Shown here piece by piece: positions 1 to 6,697 of a stretch of DNA of 64,000 nt. The translations under genes were made by a program, and so were the position numbers. Position 1 is the stretch's first letter. Every line of letters begins with the position of its first letter. A model generated the notes under the pieces. The model searched no databases, was not told the origin of the DNA, and saw only the letters and a list, made by a program, of their open reading frames with translations. Source of the DNA: DASZKW01 sp035552775 (GTDB lineage: Bacteria; Actinomycetota; Acidimicrobiia; Acidimicrobiales; Palsa-688); contig DASZKW010000070.1 of assembly GCA_035552775.1 (NCBI GenBank), forward strand, positions 15,276-79,275. The letters run 5' to 3'.

Positions 1-80
1 CGAACCAGCGCCGCCAGGCAGGCGTCGAGATGCTCCTCCTCGTCGTAGACAGGCACCACCACACCGACGGCGTCGGTCAC
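1..80 (-). CDS. Glycosyltransferase family 2, N-terminal fragment at window edge
   Basis: Only the first 26 codons are in the window. The GTG start overlaps the TGA stop of the upstream methyltransferase gene (GTGA), so the two are translationally coupled. The peptide begins TDAVGVVVPVYDEEEHLDAC, which matches the start of GT-A fold family 2 glycosyltransferases: a beta strand, then V-P-V-Y/N-x-E-E for nucleotide-sugar binding. Donor and acceptor cannot be read from this fragment. Its place after a methyltransferase, PIG-L deacetylase and acyl-CoA dehydrogenase-like gene suggests a role in building or decorating a glycan or glycolipid. Confidence 0.75.
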   Translation of the reverse strand, partial: MTDAVGVVVPVYDEEEHLDACLAALV

Positions 81-649
81 CGCGCCACCCGCTCCCACAC
101 CGCGAGGCGGAACTCGTCCTCCACATGGTCGACCAGTCCGGCCAGGCCCGGCGTTGCCGCGATGCGGCGGTGCGCGGCGTCGCCGCTGAGGGGATAGTCG
201 GTGCGAGGGCGGTAGTGGACGGCGACCAGGTGGCCGCCCTCTTCGAGAGTGGACATCACCCGCTCAACCACGTCGTCGAGGCCGGCGCCGTCGAAGTAGT
301 ACGCCACTTCGCTCAGCACCACCAGATCCCACGGTCCCGCCGGCCAGTCCTCGGGGATGGAGTGGCGTTCGACGCGCACGTGGGGATGGGCGTGCAGGCG
401 GTCCCGCGCGCCGGCGACGGCGACCGGTTGGGGATCGCTGACCACCAGCGTGTCGCAGCGTGCGGCCAGGCCGTCGCTCAGCACGCCTATGGAGCACCCC
501 GGCTCGTACCCGGCGCGGTAACGGGGGCGCGGCAGCGACGCCAGGGTGATGTCGTATTTGCGCCGCTCGTACCAGCGGGTGGCGAAACCCCAGGGGTCGT
601 CGTCGCCCGCGTACATGCGATCGAAGTAGCCGGCGGGAGTGCGGGTCAA
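77..649 (-). CDS. Class I SAM-dependent methyltransferase (NodS-like)
   Basis: A 190-residue protein with a Rossmann methyltransferase fold. The N-terminus (YFDRMYAGDDDPWGFATRWY, then ERRKY) is typical of NodS-like enzymes encoded with PIG-L deacetylases. SAM-binding motif I is GYEPGCSIGVLS near residues 47-58, the acidic ribose-binding residue follows in VVSDP near 69-73, and the motif IV region is WDLVVLSEVAYYF near 105-117. The start overlaps the stop of the PIG-L gene (ATGA) and the stop overlaps the glycosyltransferase start. NodS N-methylates a deacetylated aminosugar, so methylation of the amine freed by the neighbouring deacetylase is a reasonable inference, but the substrate is unknown. 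Confidence 0.8.
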   Translation of the reverse strand: MTRTPAGYFDRMYAGDDDPWGFATRWYERRKYDITLASLPRPRYRAGYEPGCSIGVLSDGLAARCDTLVVSDPQPVAVAGARDRLHAHPHVRVERHSIPEDWPAGPWDLVVLSEVAYYFDGAGLDDVVERVMSTLEEGGHLVAVHYRPRTDYPLSGDAAHRRIAATPGLAGLVDHVEDEFRLAVWERVAR

Positions 650-1404
650 ACCACGAACACCTCGAACGGGCGGAGGAAATGGGCCAGGAACGCCACCGGC
701 AGCACGGGGGCGCCTCCGGCCGGCGCCGTGTCGATCTGGGACACGAACGCTTCGAGCGCCGACCGCTTGCGGGCCAGATCATGGGCGCCGACCTCGAGGC
801 GGCGAGCGCGGTCCCAGGGGACCGACGGGTCGGCAGGGCGGGCCCAGTGCCAGGTCCACACCGGGTAGGCCCACAGCGTTGCGCCGGTCGCCGCCGCCGC
901 ATCCTCCGCAGCCCTGCCGGCCGCCTCGTGGTCGGGGTGACCATCGCCCGACCACGGGGCCACGCAGCACGCCTCGGGCCCGAGGCGGCCTGCGAGATCG
1001 ACCCGCAGCGCCTCCTCCCCGCCCGCCACCGCCCCGTCCGGGAGTCCGAGGCGGTGCACCGCCGAGGGCCGGCCCTCGCTGGTACCGGTGAGGCGCTCGA
1101 GCGCTGCGGCCCGTTCCTCCACCCGCCGGGCGCCGAGGGCACGCCGGCCCGCCGCGCCGCTCACGCCGGCCACGGGGGCGGCCTCGCCGTCGGTCACGGC
1201 GACGACCTCGACCGTCGCACCCCACCGGCCGGCGGCCTGCATCAGGCCGCCGGCGCCGAGCACCTCGTCGTCGGGATGGGGCGCCACCACCACCACGTGG
1301 GCGGGGCGCCCCTCGAGGGGGGCGAGCCCGTCGAGGCCACCCCATGAGCTCCACTCGTCTTCGCCCGTGCCGGGGTCGTCGGCACCGACGGCGAAGCTCA
1401 CCAT
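646..1404 (-). CDS. PIG-L family zinc deacetylase
   Basis: A 252-residue LmbE/PIG-L protein. The zinc motif PHPDDEVLGAGG (around residues 36-47) and the later GHPDHEAAG motif are both present, as in N-acetylglucosaminyl-phosphatidylinositol, MshB and lincomycin-type deacetylases. These enzymes hydrolyse N-acetyl groups from aminosugars. The start is placed at the ATG at 1404 (MVSFAVGADDPGTGEDEW); upstream codons in this frame are low-complexity Arg/Pro. A second near-copy of this start region lies 65 bp upstream in a different frame. The gene overlaps the downstream methyltransferase start by 4 bases. The natural substrate is not predictable. Confidence 0.85.
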   Translation of the reverse strand: MVSFAVGADDPGTGEDEWSSWGGLDGLAPLEGRPAHVVVVAPHPDDEVLGAGGLMQAAGRWGATVEVVAVTDGEAAPVAGVSGAAGRRALGARRVEERAAALERLTGTSEGRPSAVHRLGLPDGAVAGGEEALRVDLAGRLGPEACCVAPWSGDGHPDHEAAGRAAEDAAAATGATLWAYPVWTWHWARPADPSVPWDRARRLEVGAHDLARKRSALEAFVSQIDTAPAGGAPVLPVAFLAHFLRPFEVFVV

Positions 1405-1490
1405 CCGCGTCGATGCCCTTCGGCCTCGCCGGTGCCGGGGCGATCGGGACCGAAGGCGACGCTCACCATCCGCGTCGATGCCCGCCGGCG
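1360..1490. repeat. 65-bp imperfect tandem duplication at the ACAD/PIG-L junction
   Basis: Two copies offset by exactly 65 bp, the first from about 1360 and the second from about 1425, cover the end of the acyl-CoA dehydrogenase-like gene and the start of the PIG-L gene. A 22-bp core (1398-1419 and 1463-1484) is identical and the flanks are about 80-85% identical. Because 65 is not a multiple of 3, the upstream copy encodes a separate mini-ORF on the minus strand from an ATG at 1469. It reads MVSVAFGPDRPGTGEAE and ends GHRRGW, and its start resembles the true PIG-L N-terminus (MVSFAVGADDPGTGEDE). Confidence 0.85.
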
Positions 1491-2464
1491 CCGGGCGGCG
1501 GCGGTTGGAGGGCGGCGCGCCCGATGTCGGCGGCGTCCCGCCCGCCGTGGTACTGCGACAGGTAGACCCACAGGTCAGCTGCAGCCCGGCCATGGCCCCC
1601 GTCGTGGCAGAGGAGCCGGGCCCCGGCCGCCGCCGCCGTACGGGTCATGACCTCCACGCAGCCGGAGTGGACGACCTCGCGGACGGTGGCCGCCACCCGC
1701 CGGGCGTTGCCGTCCTTGTCGGCAGGGTCGGCGTCGAACTCGGCGGCGGCCCACGCCAACGTGGCGCGCATGGCCGTCGCCGTCGCCACCGCCGTCCCCA
1801 GGTGCGCCAGGGCGTGGGCCTCGGAGCCGGACTCCTTCATGTAACCGATGGTGTCGTCCACCAGGCGCGACGCTCCCCCGTACCAGCACGCCGCCACCCC
1901 CACCGCCCCGTGCCAGAAGCCGGGGCGTTCGACGTAGAAACCGGGCGGCCCGACCTGGGCGTCGGCGTCGACGACGAGGTCGAAGGCGACAGTCCGGCTG
2001 TCGGAGTCGGCCATGCCCACCGCCGGCCAGCTGCCCTCGACCGGCCTCACCGCGTTGGCCACCTCCACGTCGAGGAGGAGTTGGGATCCTTCGGCAAAGG
2101 CGGTTACCAACGCCCGGCGCACCGAGGTGGCACCGGAGCAGAACGGCTTGCGGCCCGACAAACACCATCCTTTCCCCGCCGGTTCTGCATCGAGGCGGGC
2201 GTGGCGCGACGAGGCCGCCCACACCCCGTACGCCCCCGCTCCCGGCCGGCGCCCTGCCTCGGCGAGGATGGCGAGGGCGTCGGCGTGGCCCTCCCCCAAC
2301 CGGGCCAGCGACAGATCGTTGCGGGCCAGCGCAACCAGCGCCTCGAATCGTTCCGGCGTGCGCCCCCCTCCCGGCAGGGGGAGGTCCAAGGCGCCGTCGG
2401 CGACCGCCCGGCGGAAACGGGCCGCCACGTCCCGACCGCCGCCGTCGTCTTGCACCTCGGGCAA
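1463..2464 (-). CDS. Acyl-CoA dehydrogenase-like flavoprotein
   Basis: About 333 residues. It has the layout of short acyl-CoA dehydrogenase-like proteins found next to PIG-L/methyltransferase/glycosyltransferase clusters: an N-terminal helical region (ARNDLSLARLGEGHADALAI), a middle beta domain (GWCLSGRKPFCSGATSVRRA), and a C-terminal helical domain ending LLCHDGGHGRAAADLWVYLS. Family members use FAD to dehydrogenate acyl thioesters, but this branch is shorter than canonical enzymes and its substrate is unknown. The start is uncertain: TTG at 2464 or GTG at 2455 fit best, since further upstream codons run into the divergent MFS promoter. The stop lies inside the 65-bp duplication. Confidence 0.65.
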   Translation of the reverse strand: MPEVQDDGGGRDVAARFRRAVADGALDLPLPGGGRTPERFEALVALARNDLSLARLGEGHADALAILAEAGRRPGAGAYGVWAASSRHARLDAEPAGKGWCLSGRKPFCSGATSVRRALVTAFAEGSQLLLDVEVANAVRPVEGSWPAVGMADSDSRTVAFDLVVDADAQVGPPGFYVERPGFWHGAVGVAACWYGGASRLVDDTIGYMKESGSEAHALAHLGTAVATATAMRATLAWAAAEFDADPADKDGNARRVAATVREVVHSGCVEVMTRTAAAAGARLLCHDGGHGRAAADLWVYLSQYHGGRDAADIGRAALQPPPPGAGGHRRGW

Positions 2465-2527
2465 CGTACCCGCGCCCGGACGCCCAGCAACCCGGCAAAA
2501 GTCTGCGTGCTTTGCAACTTTGCCGGA

Positions 2528-2533
2528 TATGCT
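2528..2533 (+). promoter_or_regulatory. Probable -10 element of a leaderless transcript (MFS gene)
   Basis: TATGCT fits the actinobacterial TANNNT -10 pattern and is followed by 7 bases and then the ATG at 2541. That spacing would put the transcription start on the start codon, giving a leaderless mRNA. No clear -35 box or Shine-Dalgarno sequence is visible. The assignment is an inference from spacing. Confidence 0.45.
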
Positions 2534-2540
2534 CGCACCC

Positions 2541-4169
2541 ATGAGTACCGCCTCCGCCGAAGCGTCTGCGGGTGACACAGGGCCTGAGCGGGAGACGGGG
2601 CCAGAAATCATCCCCTCGCCGGTGACAGGCAAGCTCACCCAGCGACGGGTGCTGGTCATCATCGGCGCCCTCCTGCTCGGCATGCTGCTCGCCGCCTTGG
2701 ACCAGACCATCGTGTCCACCGCCCTGCCGACCATCGTGGGCGACCTCGGGGGGGCGTCCCACCTGGCGTGGGTCATCACCGCCTACCTGCTGGCGTCGAC
2801 GGCGTCCACGCCCCTGTGGGGCAAGCTCGGCGATCTCTACGGACGCAAGCGGTTCTTCCAGGCCGCCATCGTCATCTTCCTCGTCGGCTCCATCCTGGCT
2901 GGTCTCAGCCAGTCGATGATCCAGCTCATCGCCTTCCGGGCCATGCAGGGCCTCGGCGGGGGCGGGCTCATCGTGGGCGCCCAGGCGATCATCGGCGACG
3001 TGGTCAGCCCCCGGGAGCGGGGCAGGTACCAGGGCATCTTCGGCGCCGTGTTCGGGGTCACCAGCGTCATCGGACCGCTGCTCGGCGGCATCTTCGTGCA
3101 GGACCTGTCGTGGCGATGGGTCTTCTACGTCAACATCCCTGTCGGCGCCGTCGCCCTGGTCGTGACCGCCATAACCCTTCCTGGCGCCCTGACCAAGGTG
3201 AAGAGGGTCATCGACTACCTGGGGACCGCCGTGCTCGCCTTGGCCGCCACCTCCCTGGTGTTGTTGACCAGCCTCGGGGGCACCACGTTCCCGTGGCTGT
3301 CCGCGCCGATAGTCATCCTAGGCGTCGCCGGCGTGGTGCTCATAGTCATCTTCGTGTTCGTGGAACGCCGAGCCGTCGAGCCCGTGCTGCCCCTCCACCT
3401 GTTCGCCAACAAGGTGTTCAGCGCCACCAGCGCCATCGGCTTCGTCGTCGGCTTCGCCATGTTCGGGGCCCTCAGCTTCCTGCCCCTGTTCCTCCAGGTG
3501 GTCCGGGGCGTCAGCCCCACCACCTCGGGCCTGCAGTTGCTGCCCATGATGGCCGGCCTGCTGATGACGTCCATCGGGTCGGGCATCCTCATCAGCCGCT
3601 GGGGCCGCTACAAGGTGTTCCCGGTGGCCGGTACCGCGATCATGGCAGTGGGGTTGTTCTTGATGTCGCAGATGGGGCCGCACACCTCGGGCGGGCTCAT
3701 CGACGTGTACATGTTCGTCTTCGGCGTCGGCCTGGGCGGGGTGATGCAGGTGCTGGTGATAGCAGTGCAGGGCGCCGTGCCCCACTCGGAGCTGGGGGTT
3801 GCCACCGCGGGGGCGACGTTCTTCCGCTCCATCGGCGGTTCGTTCGGCGCCGCCATCTTCGGGGCCATCTTCTCCAACATCCTGGCGGGCAGGCTGGCCA
3901 CCGCCCTGCACGGGGTGCGCCTCCCCGTTGGCCTCAGCGCATCGAGCCTGAGCCCATCGGCACTGGACAAGCTGCCGCCCGCGGTCCACTCAGGGTTCGT
4001 GTCCTCCTACGCCTCGTCGCTGGACCTGGTCTTCCTCATCGCCGTTCCCATCGCGGGGGCGGCGTGGTTGCTCACCTTCCTGCTGCCCGAGATCACCCTG
4101 CGCCGCACCGTCGGGCCCGACGGCCCCGCCCCCGCCGCGGAGGCGCCGGTGGCCGCGCCAATCGGCTGA
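2541..4169 (+). CDS. DHA2-family MFS drug exporter (14 TM)
   Basis: A 542-residue multidrug exporter of the EmrB/QacA (DHA2) type. The first TM segment carries the family signature LDQTIVSTALPTIVGDL (about residues 54-70), followed by motif A-like GKLGDLYGRKR and motif C-like GAVFGVTSVIGPLLGG. Length and hydrophobic pattern suit 14 TM helices with the extra central pair. It would be a proton-driven exporter in the cytoplasmic membrane; the drug cannot be named. The N-terminus (MSTASAEASAGDTGPERE) is an acidic cytoplasmic tail. The start is the ATG at 2541, with an in-frame alternative at 2529. It is transcribed away from the acyl-CoA dehydrogenase gene. Confidence 0.88.
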   Translation: MSTASAEASAGDTGPERETGPEIIPSPVTGKLTQRRVLVIIGALLLGMLLAALDQTIVSTALPTIVGDLGGASHLAWVITAYLLASTASTPLWGKLGDLYGRKRFFQAAIVIFLVGSILAGLSQSMIQLIAFRAMQGLGGGGLIVGAQAIIGDVVSPRERGRYQGIFGAVFGVTSVIGPLLGGIFVQDLSWRWVFYVNIPVGAVALVVTAITLPGALTKVKRVIDYLGTAVLALAATSLVLLTSLGGTTFPWLSAPIVILGVAGVVLIVIFVFVERRAVEPVLPLHLFANKVFSATSAIGFVVGFAMFGALSFLPLFLQVVRGVSPTTSGLQLLPMMAGLLMTSIGSGILISRWGRYKVFPVAGTAIMAVGLFLMSQMGPHTSGGLIDVYMFVFGVGLGGVMQVLVIAVQGAVPHSELGVATAGATFFRSIGGSFGAAIFGAIFSNILAGRLATALHGVRLPVGLSASSLSPSALDKLPPAVHSGFVSSYASSLDLVFLIAVPIAGAAWLLTFLLPEITLRRTVGPDGPAPAAEAPVAAPIG

Positions 4170-4190
4170 AGGTCTTTGGCGCCGGGCGCC

Positions 4191-4295
4191 CGGTGGTCGG
4201 TTCATGGCCGGCGCCGGCGCCGCGCGCTCGGTCGTCGGCTCGTGGCCGGCGCCGGCGCCAGCGGTCGGTGGTCGGCTCGTGGCCGGCGCCGGCCC
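4191..4295. repeat. Minisatellite, three 37/38-bp units
   Basis: Three imperfect copies begin at 4191, 4229 and 4266. Each carries CGGTSGTCGGYTCRTGG followed by GCCGGCGCCGGC. Just after them, a 15-base sequence GTGACAGTGRGTGGC occurs twice (4303-4317 and 4334-4348). The array lies between the convergent MFS and DMT genes and does not look coding. Confidence 0.85.
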
Positions 4296-4383
4296 TGGAT
4301 CTGTGACAGTGAGTGGCGCCCTGGGGCGCAACGGTGACAGTGGGTGGCCGACGGACCCGGGTTGGAGGGCCTCGGCGACGGAC

Positions 4384-4421
4384 TGTGCAGAAACCTGGGC
4401 TATATCCCAGGGAACTGCACA
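4384..4421. other. Nested inverted repeat / stem-loop between convergent genes
   Basis: TGTGCAG (4384-4390) pairs with CTGCACA (4415-4421), and the inner CCTGGG (4394-4399) pairs with CCCAGG (4406-4411). The two stems are separated by 3-base internal loops and close on a 6-base loop. It sits between the ends of two convergent genes, so a bidirectional transcription barrier is plausible. There is no T-tract, so an operator or a recombination element is also possible. Confidence 0.6.
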
Positions 4422-4488
4422 ACAGATACGCGGTCCATCACAGGGCTGGTGCTTCTACGACGGGTCGGGCGTCGGCCGGCGAAGATGC

Positions 4489-5526
4489 CTAGCGGGTCGT
4501 CGGGCGGCGCCGCAGCCTCATGGCCGCCGGCCAGCTCAACGCGGGCGCCCGTGCGTGGCGGGTGGCGAGCCAGCAGCCGGCCAGGATCAGGACGAAGCCG
4601 ATCCCTGCTCCCGCCCCGAAACCTTCCCCGAGGAACGCCACCCCTAGGACGACGGCGACCGCGGGGTTGACGTAGGTGATCAACGTGGCCCGCGTAGGAC
4701 CCGTCTCGGCGATTAGGGCGAAGAACAGCACGAACGCCACTGCCGTGCACACCACGCCCAGTACCACGACCGAAGCCAGTGCCGTTGCGCTGGGGGCTCG
4801 ACGGGGTATCTCCGTGGCGGCGACGGGCAGGTAGCCCAGCGCGCACAGAGCGAGGGACGTGGCGACCACCCCGAGACTGGGGAGATCCGCCAGGCGCCGC
4901 GCCGCGATCATCGGGCCTAGGGCGTAGCCGACCACCACCACCCCCAACTCGGCCAACGACCGGGCGTCACCACCGTGCTGGTCGAGGCCCAACACGGCGC
5001 CCACCCCGGCCAGCCCGATGACCAGGCCCGCCAGGGCCGCGGCCCCCATTCGGTCAGTCGCCGGCCCTGAAACGGTAAGGGTGGCAGGGGCGGCGGCCAC
5101 GGTTGTGTTTCGCCGGCGGGCGCCGGCGGTCCGGCGGGTGCCGGCGGTCCGGCGGGCGCCGGCGGTCCGGCGGGTGCCGGCGGTCCGGCGATGGACCACG
5201 ACCATGGCGGCGACCACCAAGGGCACGGCCGCCACGATCAGGCCCGACAACGAGCTCGTCAACCTGCGCTCGGCGTCCGACAGCAGTAGCCACGGGACTG
5301 CCAGCTCCACGACTGTGTAGACGACGATGATGCGCCAGCGCGGGAGGACCGGGCGCAGCTCATCGCGAGCGACCGCGACGGGCACGAGTACCAGAGCACC
5401 GATGGCGGTGCGGGCGAAGACGAGCATGCCCGGATCGAGGTCGCGCACAGCCACCCGGATCAACAGGTACGGGATCCCCCAGATCGCCGACATGGCGGCA
5501 AACAGGACCCATCCCCGCCGGCTCAC
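4489..5526 (-). CDS. EamA/DMT-family transporter with repeat-expanded loop
   Basis: A 345-residue drug/metabolite transporter with two EamA domains (about 5-110 and 165-325), giving 10 predicted TM helices (for example GWVLFAAMSAIWGIPYLLI at the N-terminus). Such proteins export amino acids or metabolites across the cytoplasmic membrane; the substrate is unknown. Between the two domains is a cytoplasmic loop with a six-residue repeat RRTAGT/RRTAGA repeated about four times, encoded by an 18-bp DNA repeat. This is not normal for the family and adds a strongly positive stretch. Its start follows a short HAD-like gene stub. Confidence 0.82.
   Translation of the reverse strand: MSRRGWVLFAAMSAIWGIPYLLIRVAVRDLDPGMLVFARTAIGALVLVPVAVARDELRPVLPRWRIIVVYTVVELAVPWLLLSDAERRLTSSLSGLIVAAVPLVVAAMVVVHRRTAGTRRTAGARRTAGTRRTAGARRRNTTVAAAPATLTVSGPATDRMGAAALAGLVIGLAGVGAVLGLDQHGGDARSLAELGVVVVGYALGPMIAARRLADLPSLGVVATSLALCALGYLPVAATEIPRRAPSATALASVVVLGVVCTAVAFVLFFALIAETGPTRATLITYVNPAVAVVLGVAFLGEGFGAGAGIGFVLILAGCWLATRHARAPALSWPAAMRLRRRPTTR
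5112..5190. repeat. In-frame 18-bp tandem repeat inside the DMT gene
   Basis: About four copies of an 18-bp unit (GCCGGCGGTCCGGCGGGY) give a six-residue peptide period, so copy-number change would keep the reading frame. Alternate units differ by one base (T/C), giving RRTAGT and RRTAGA in alternation. Confidence 0.88.
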
Positions 5527-5552
5527 GAGTTCCTCCCCTTCACCGCTTCAGG

Positions 5553-5657
5553 CTACGAGACGGGGATACGCCGTCGTCCGCCGGCGTCCGCCGGCGCTGG
5601 GACGAGGACGCCGTCCATGTCGCACATCCAGCTGGCAGGGGCGGCACGTGAGCTCAT
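5553..5657 (-). pseudogene. 5' stub resembling a HAD-IIA (NagD-like) hydrolase
   Basis: A 34-codon ORF begins MSSRAAPASWMCDMDGVLVP, which resembles the N-terminus of HAD-IIA phosphatases (SWLCDMDGVLV, containing the nucleophile Asp and the DxD general acid). After VLVPAPAD the sequence turns into GC-repeat-like codons and stops, shortly before the DMT gene. Everything beyond motif I of a normal protein of about 260 residues is missing. The assignment rests on about 12 residues, so chance resemblance is possible. Confidence 0.4.
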
Positions 5658-5782
5658 ACCCGCAGTATTGACGCGGCCCAGTGGAAACACGCCGAGGCAC
5701 GACCGTTGAACCGCTGTCGGGCGCCGTCATGGCCCGAGCCGGGGGCGGCCCCTGAGCGGGGGGCAGGCCGGTGGCCCGGACG

Positions 5783-6592
5783 CTAGCGTCCCTTCCACTG
5801 CGGGGGTCGCTTCTCGATGAAGGCGTTGAGGCCCTCGGAGAAGTCCTCGGTTGTGAACAGGCCGACGAGCGCCTCACCGGAGCGGCGCATGCCCGCGCCG
5901 TCGTCGGCGCCGCGCAGCTCGACCATGAGCTCCCGGGTGCGCTGGACCGCTATCGGCGCGTTGGCGCAGATCCGCCCGGCCAGCTCCAGGGCACCCTCCA
6001 ATGCCTGGCCGGGCTCGCTGAGCGCGTTGACCAAGCCGAGGCCGTAGGCCCGCTCGGCGTCGATCGGATCGCCGGTGAGTCCCATCTCGAAGGCGACGTT
6101 GCGGGGCAGCACCTGGCCCAAGCGGAACACGCCGCCGGCCGCCGCCAGCAGCGAACGCCTGACCTCCGGGATCCCGAAGCGGGACTGGCGCGACGCCACG
6201 ACCATGTCGCACGAGAGTGCGATCTCGAGCCCGCCGGCGAGGGCCGGGCCCTCCACCGCGGCGATGAGCGGCTTGACCCGGTCGCGCACGACGATGCCGG
6301 CGAAGCCTCCGCGCGAGGTGGACATCTCCGCCCCCTTGCCGGCGCTGATGAGCTTCAAGTCGGCGCCGGCGGAAAAGAACTCCCGGGTGCCCGTCAGCAC
6401 CCCGACCCACAGCGACTCCTCGGACTCGAGCCGGTCGATGCCAGCCTCGATGCCGGCGGCGACAGGGCCGTTGACCGCGTTGCGGGCCGCCGGTCGGTTC
6501 AGTCGGATCACGAGGACGTTGCCCCGCTGCTCGACCAGGACGGTCTCGTCATCGGCAACCGCCGGCGTGGCGTCGGGAGCTTGCGGATCCAC
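5783..6592 (-). CDS. Enoyl-CoA hydratase/isomerase (crotonase family)
   Basis: A 269-residue crotonase. Oxyanion-hole segments are visible: FSAGADLKLI (about residues 72-81) and ALAGGLEIALSCDMVVAS (about 114-131). The catalytic Glu region is FGIPEVRRSLLAAAGG. The C-terminus FIEKRPPQWKGR is common in actinobacterial EchA proteins. It likely hydrates trans-2-enoyl-CoA in beta-oxidation or a related catabolic route in the cytoplasm. The GTG start at 6592 is preceded by GAGGAGGGG at good spacing. It is divergent from glpK, about 105 bases apart. The exact acyl chain is not predictable. Confidence 0.88.
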   Translation of the reverse strand: MDPQAPDATPAVADDETVLVEQRGNVLVIRLNRPAARNAVNGPVAAGIEAGIDRLESEESLWVGVLTGTREFFSAGADLKLISAGKGAEMSTSRGGFAGIVVRDRVKPLIAAVEGPALAGGLEIALSCDMVVASRQSRFGIPEVRRSLLAAAGGVFRLGQVLPRNVAFEMGLTGDPIDAERAYGLGLVNALSEPGQALEGALELAGRICANAPIAVQRTRELMVELRGADDGAGMRRSGEALVGLFTTEDFSEGLNAFIEKRPPQWKGR

Positions 6593-6697
6593 TTCCCCTC
6601 CTCGGATGCGTCGTCGACTCACCGTAGCGGCGCGGCCCGGACCCGGCGCGGCGTCAGGCCTCAACCTCAACGGGGACGGCGTGGTAGGCAGGGCGCA

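Noticed and set aside
1088..2575. Long open frame on the plus strand opposite the deacetylase and dehydrogenase genes
   Set aside because: Arg/Pro/Gly-rich translation typical of high-GC antisense frames; the minus-strand genes have clear family motifs.
5101..5200. CRISPR array at the tandem repeats in the DMT gene
   Set aside because: Repeats are contiguous 18-bp units without unique spacers and are in frame inside a gene.
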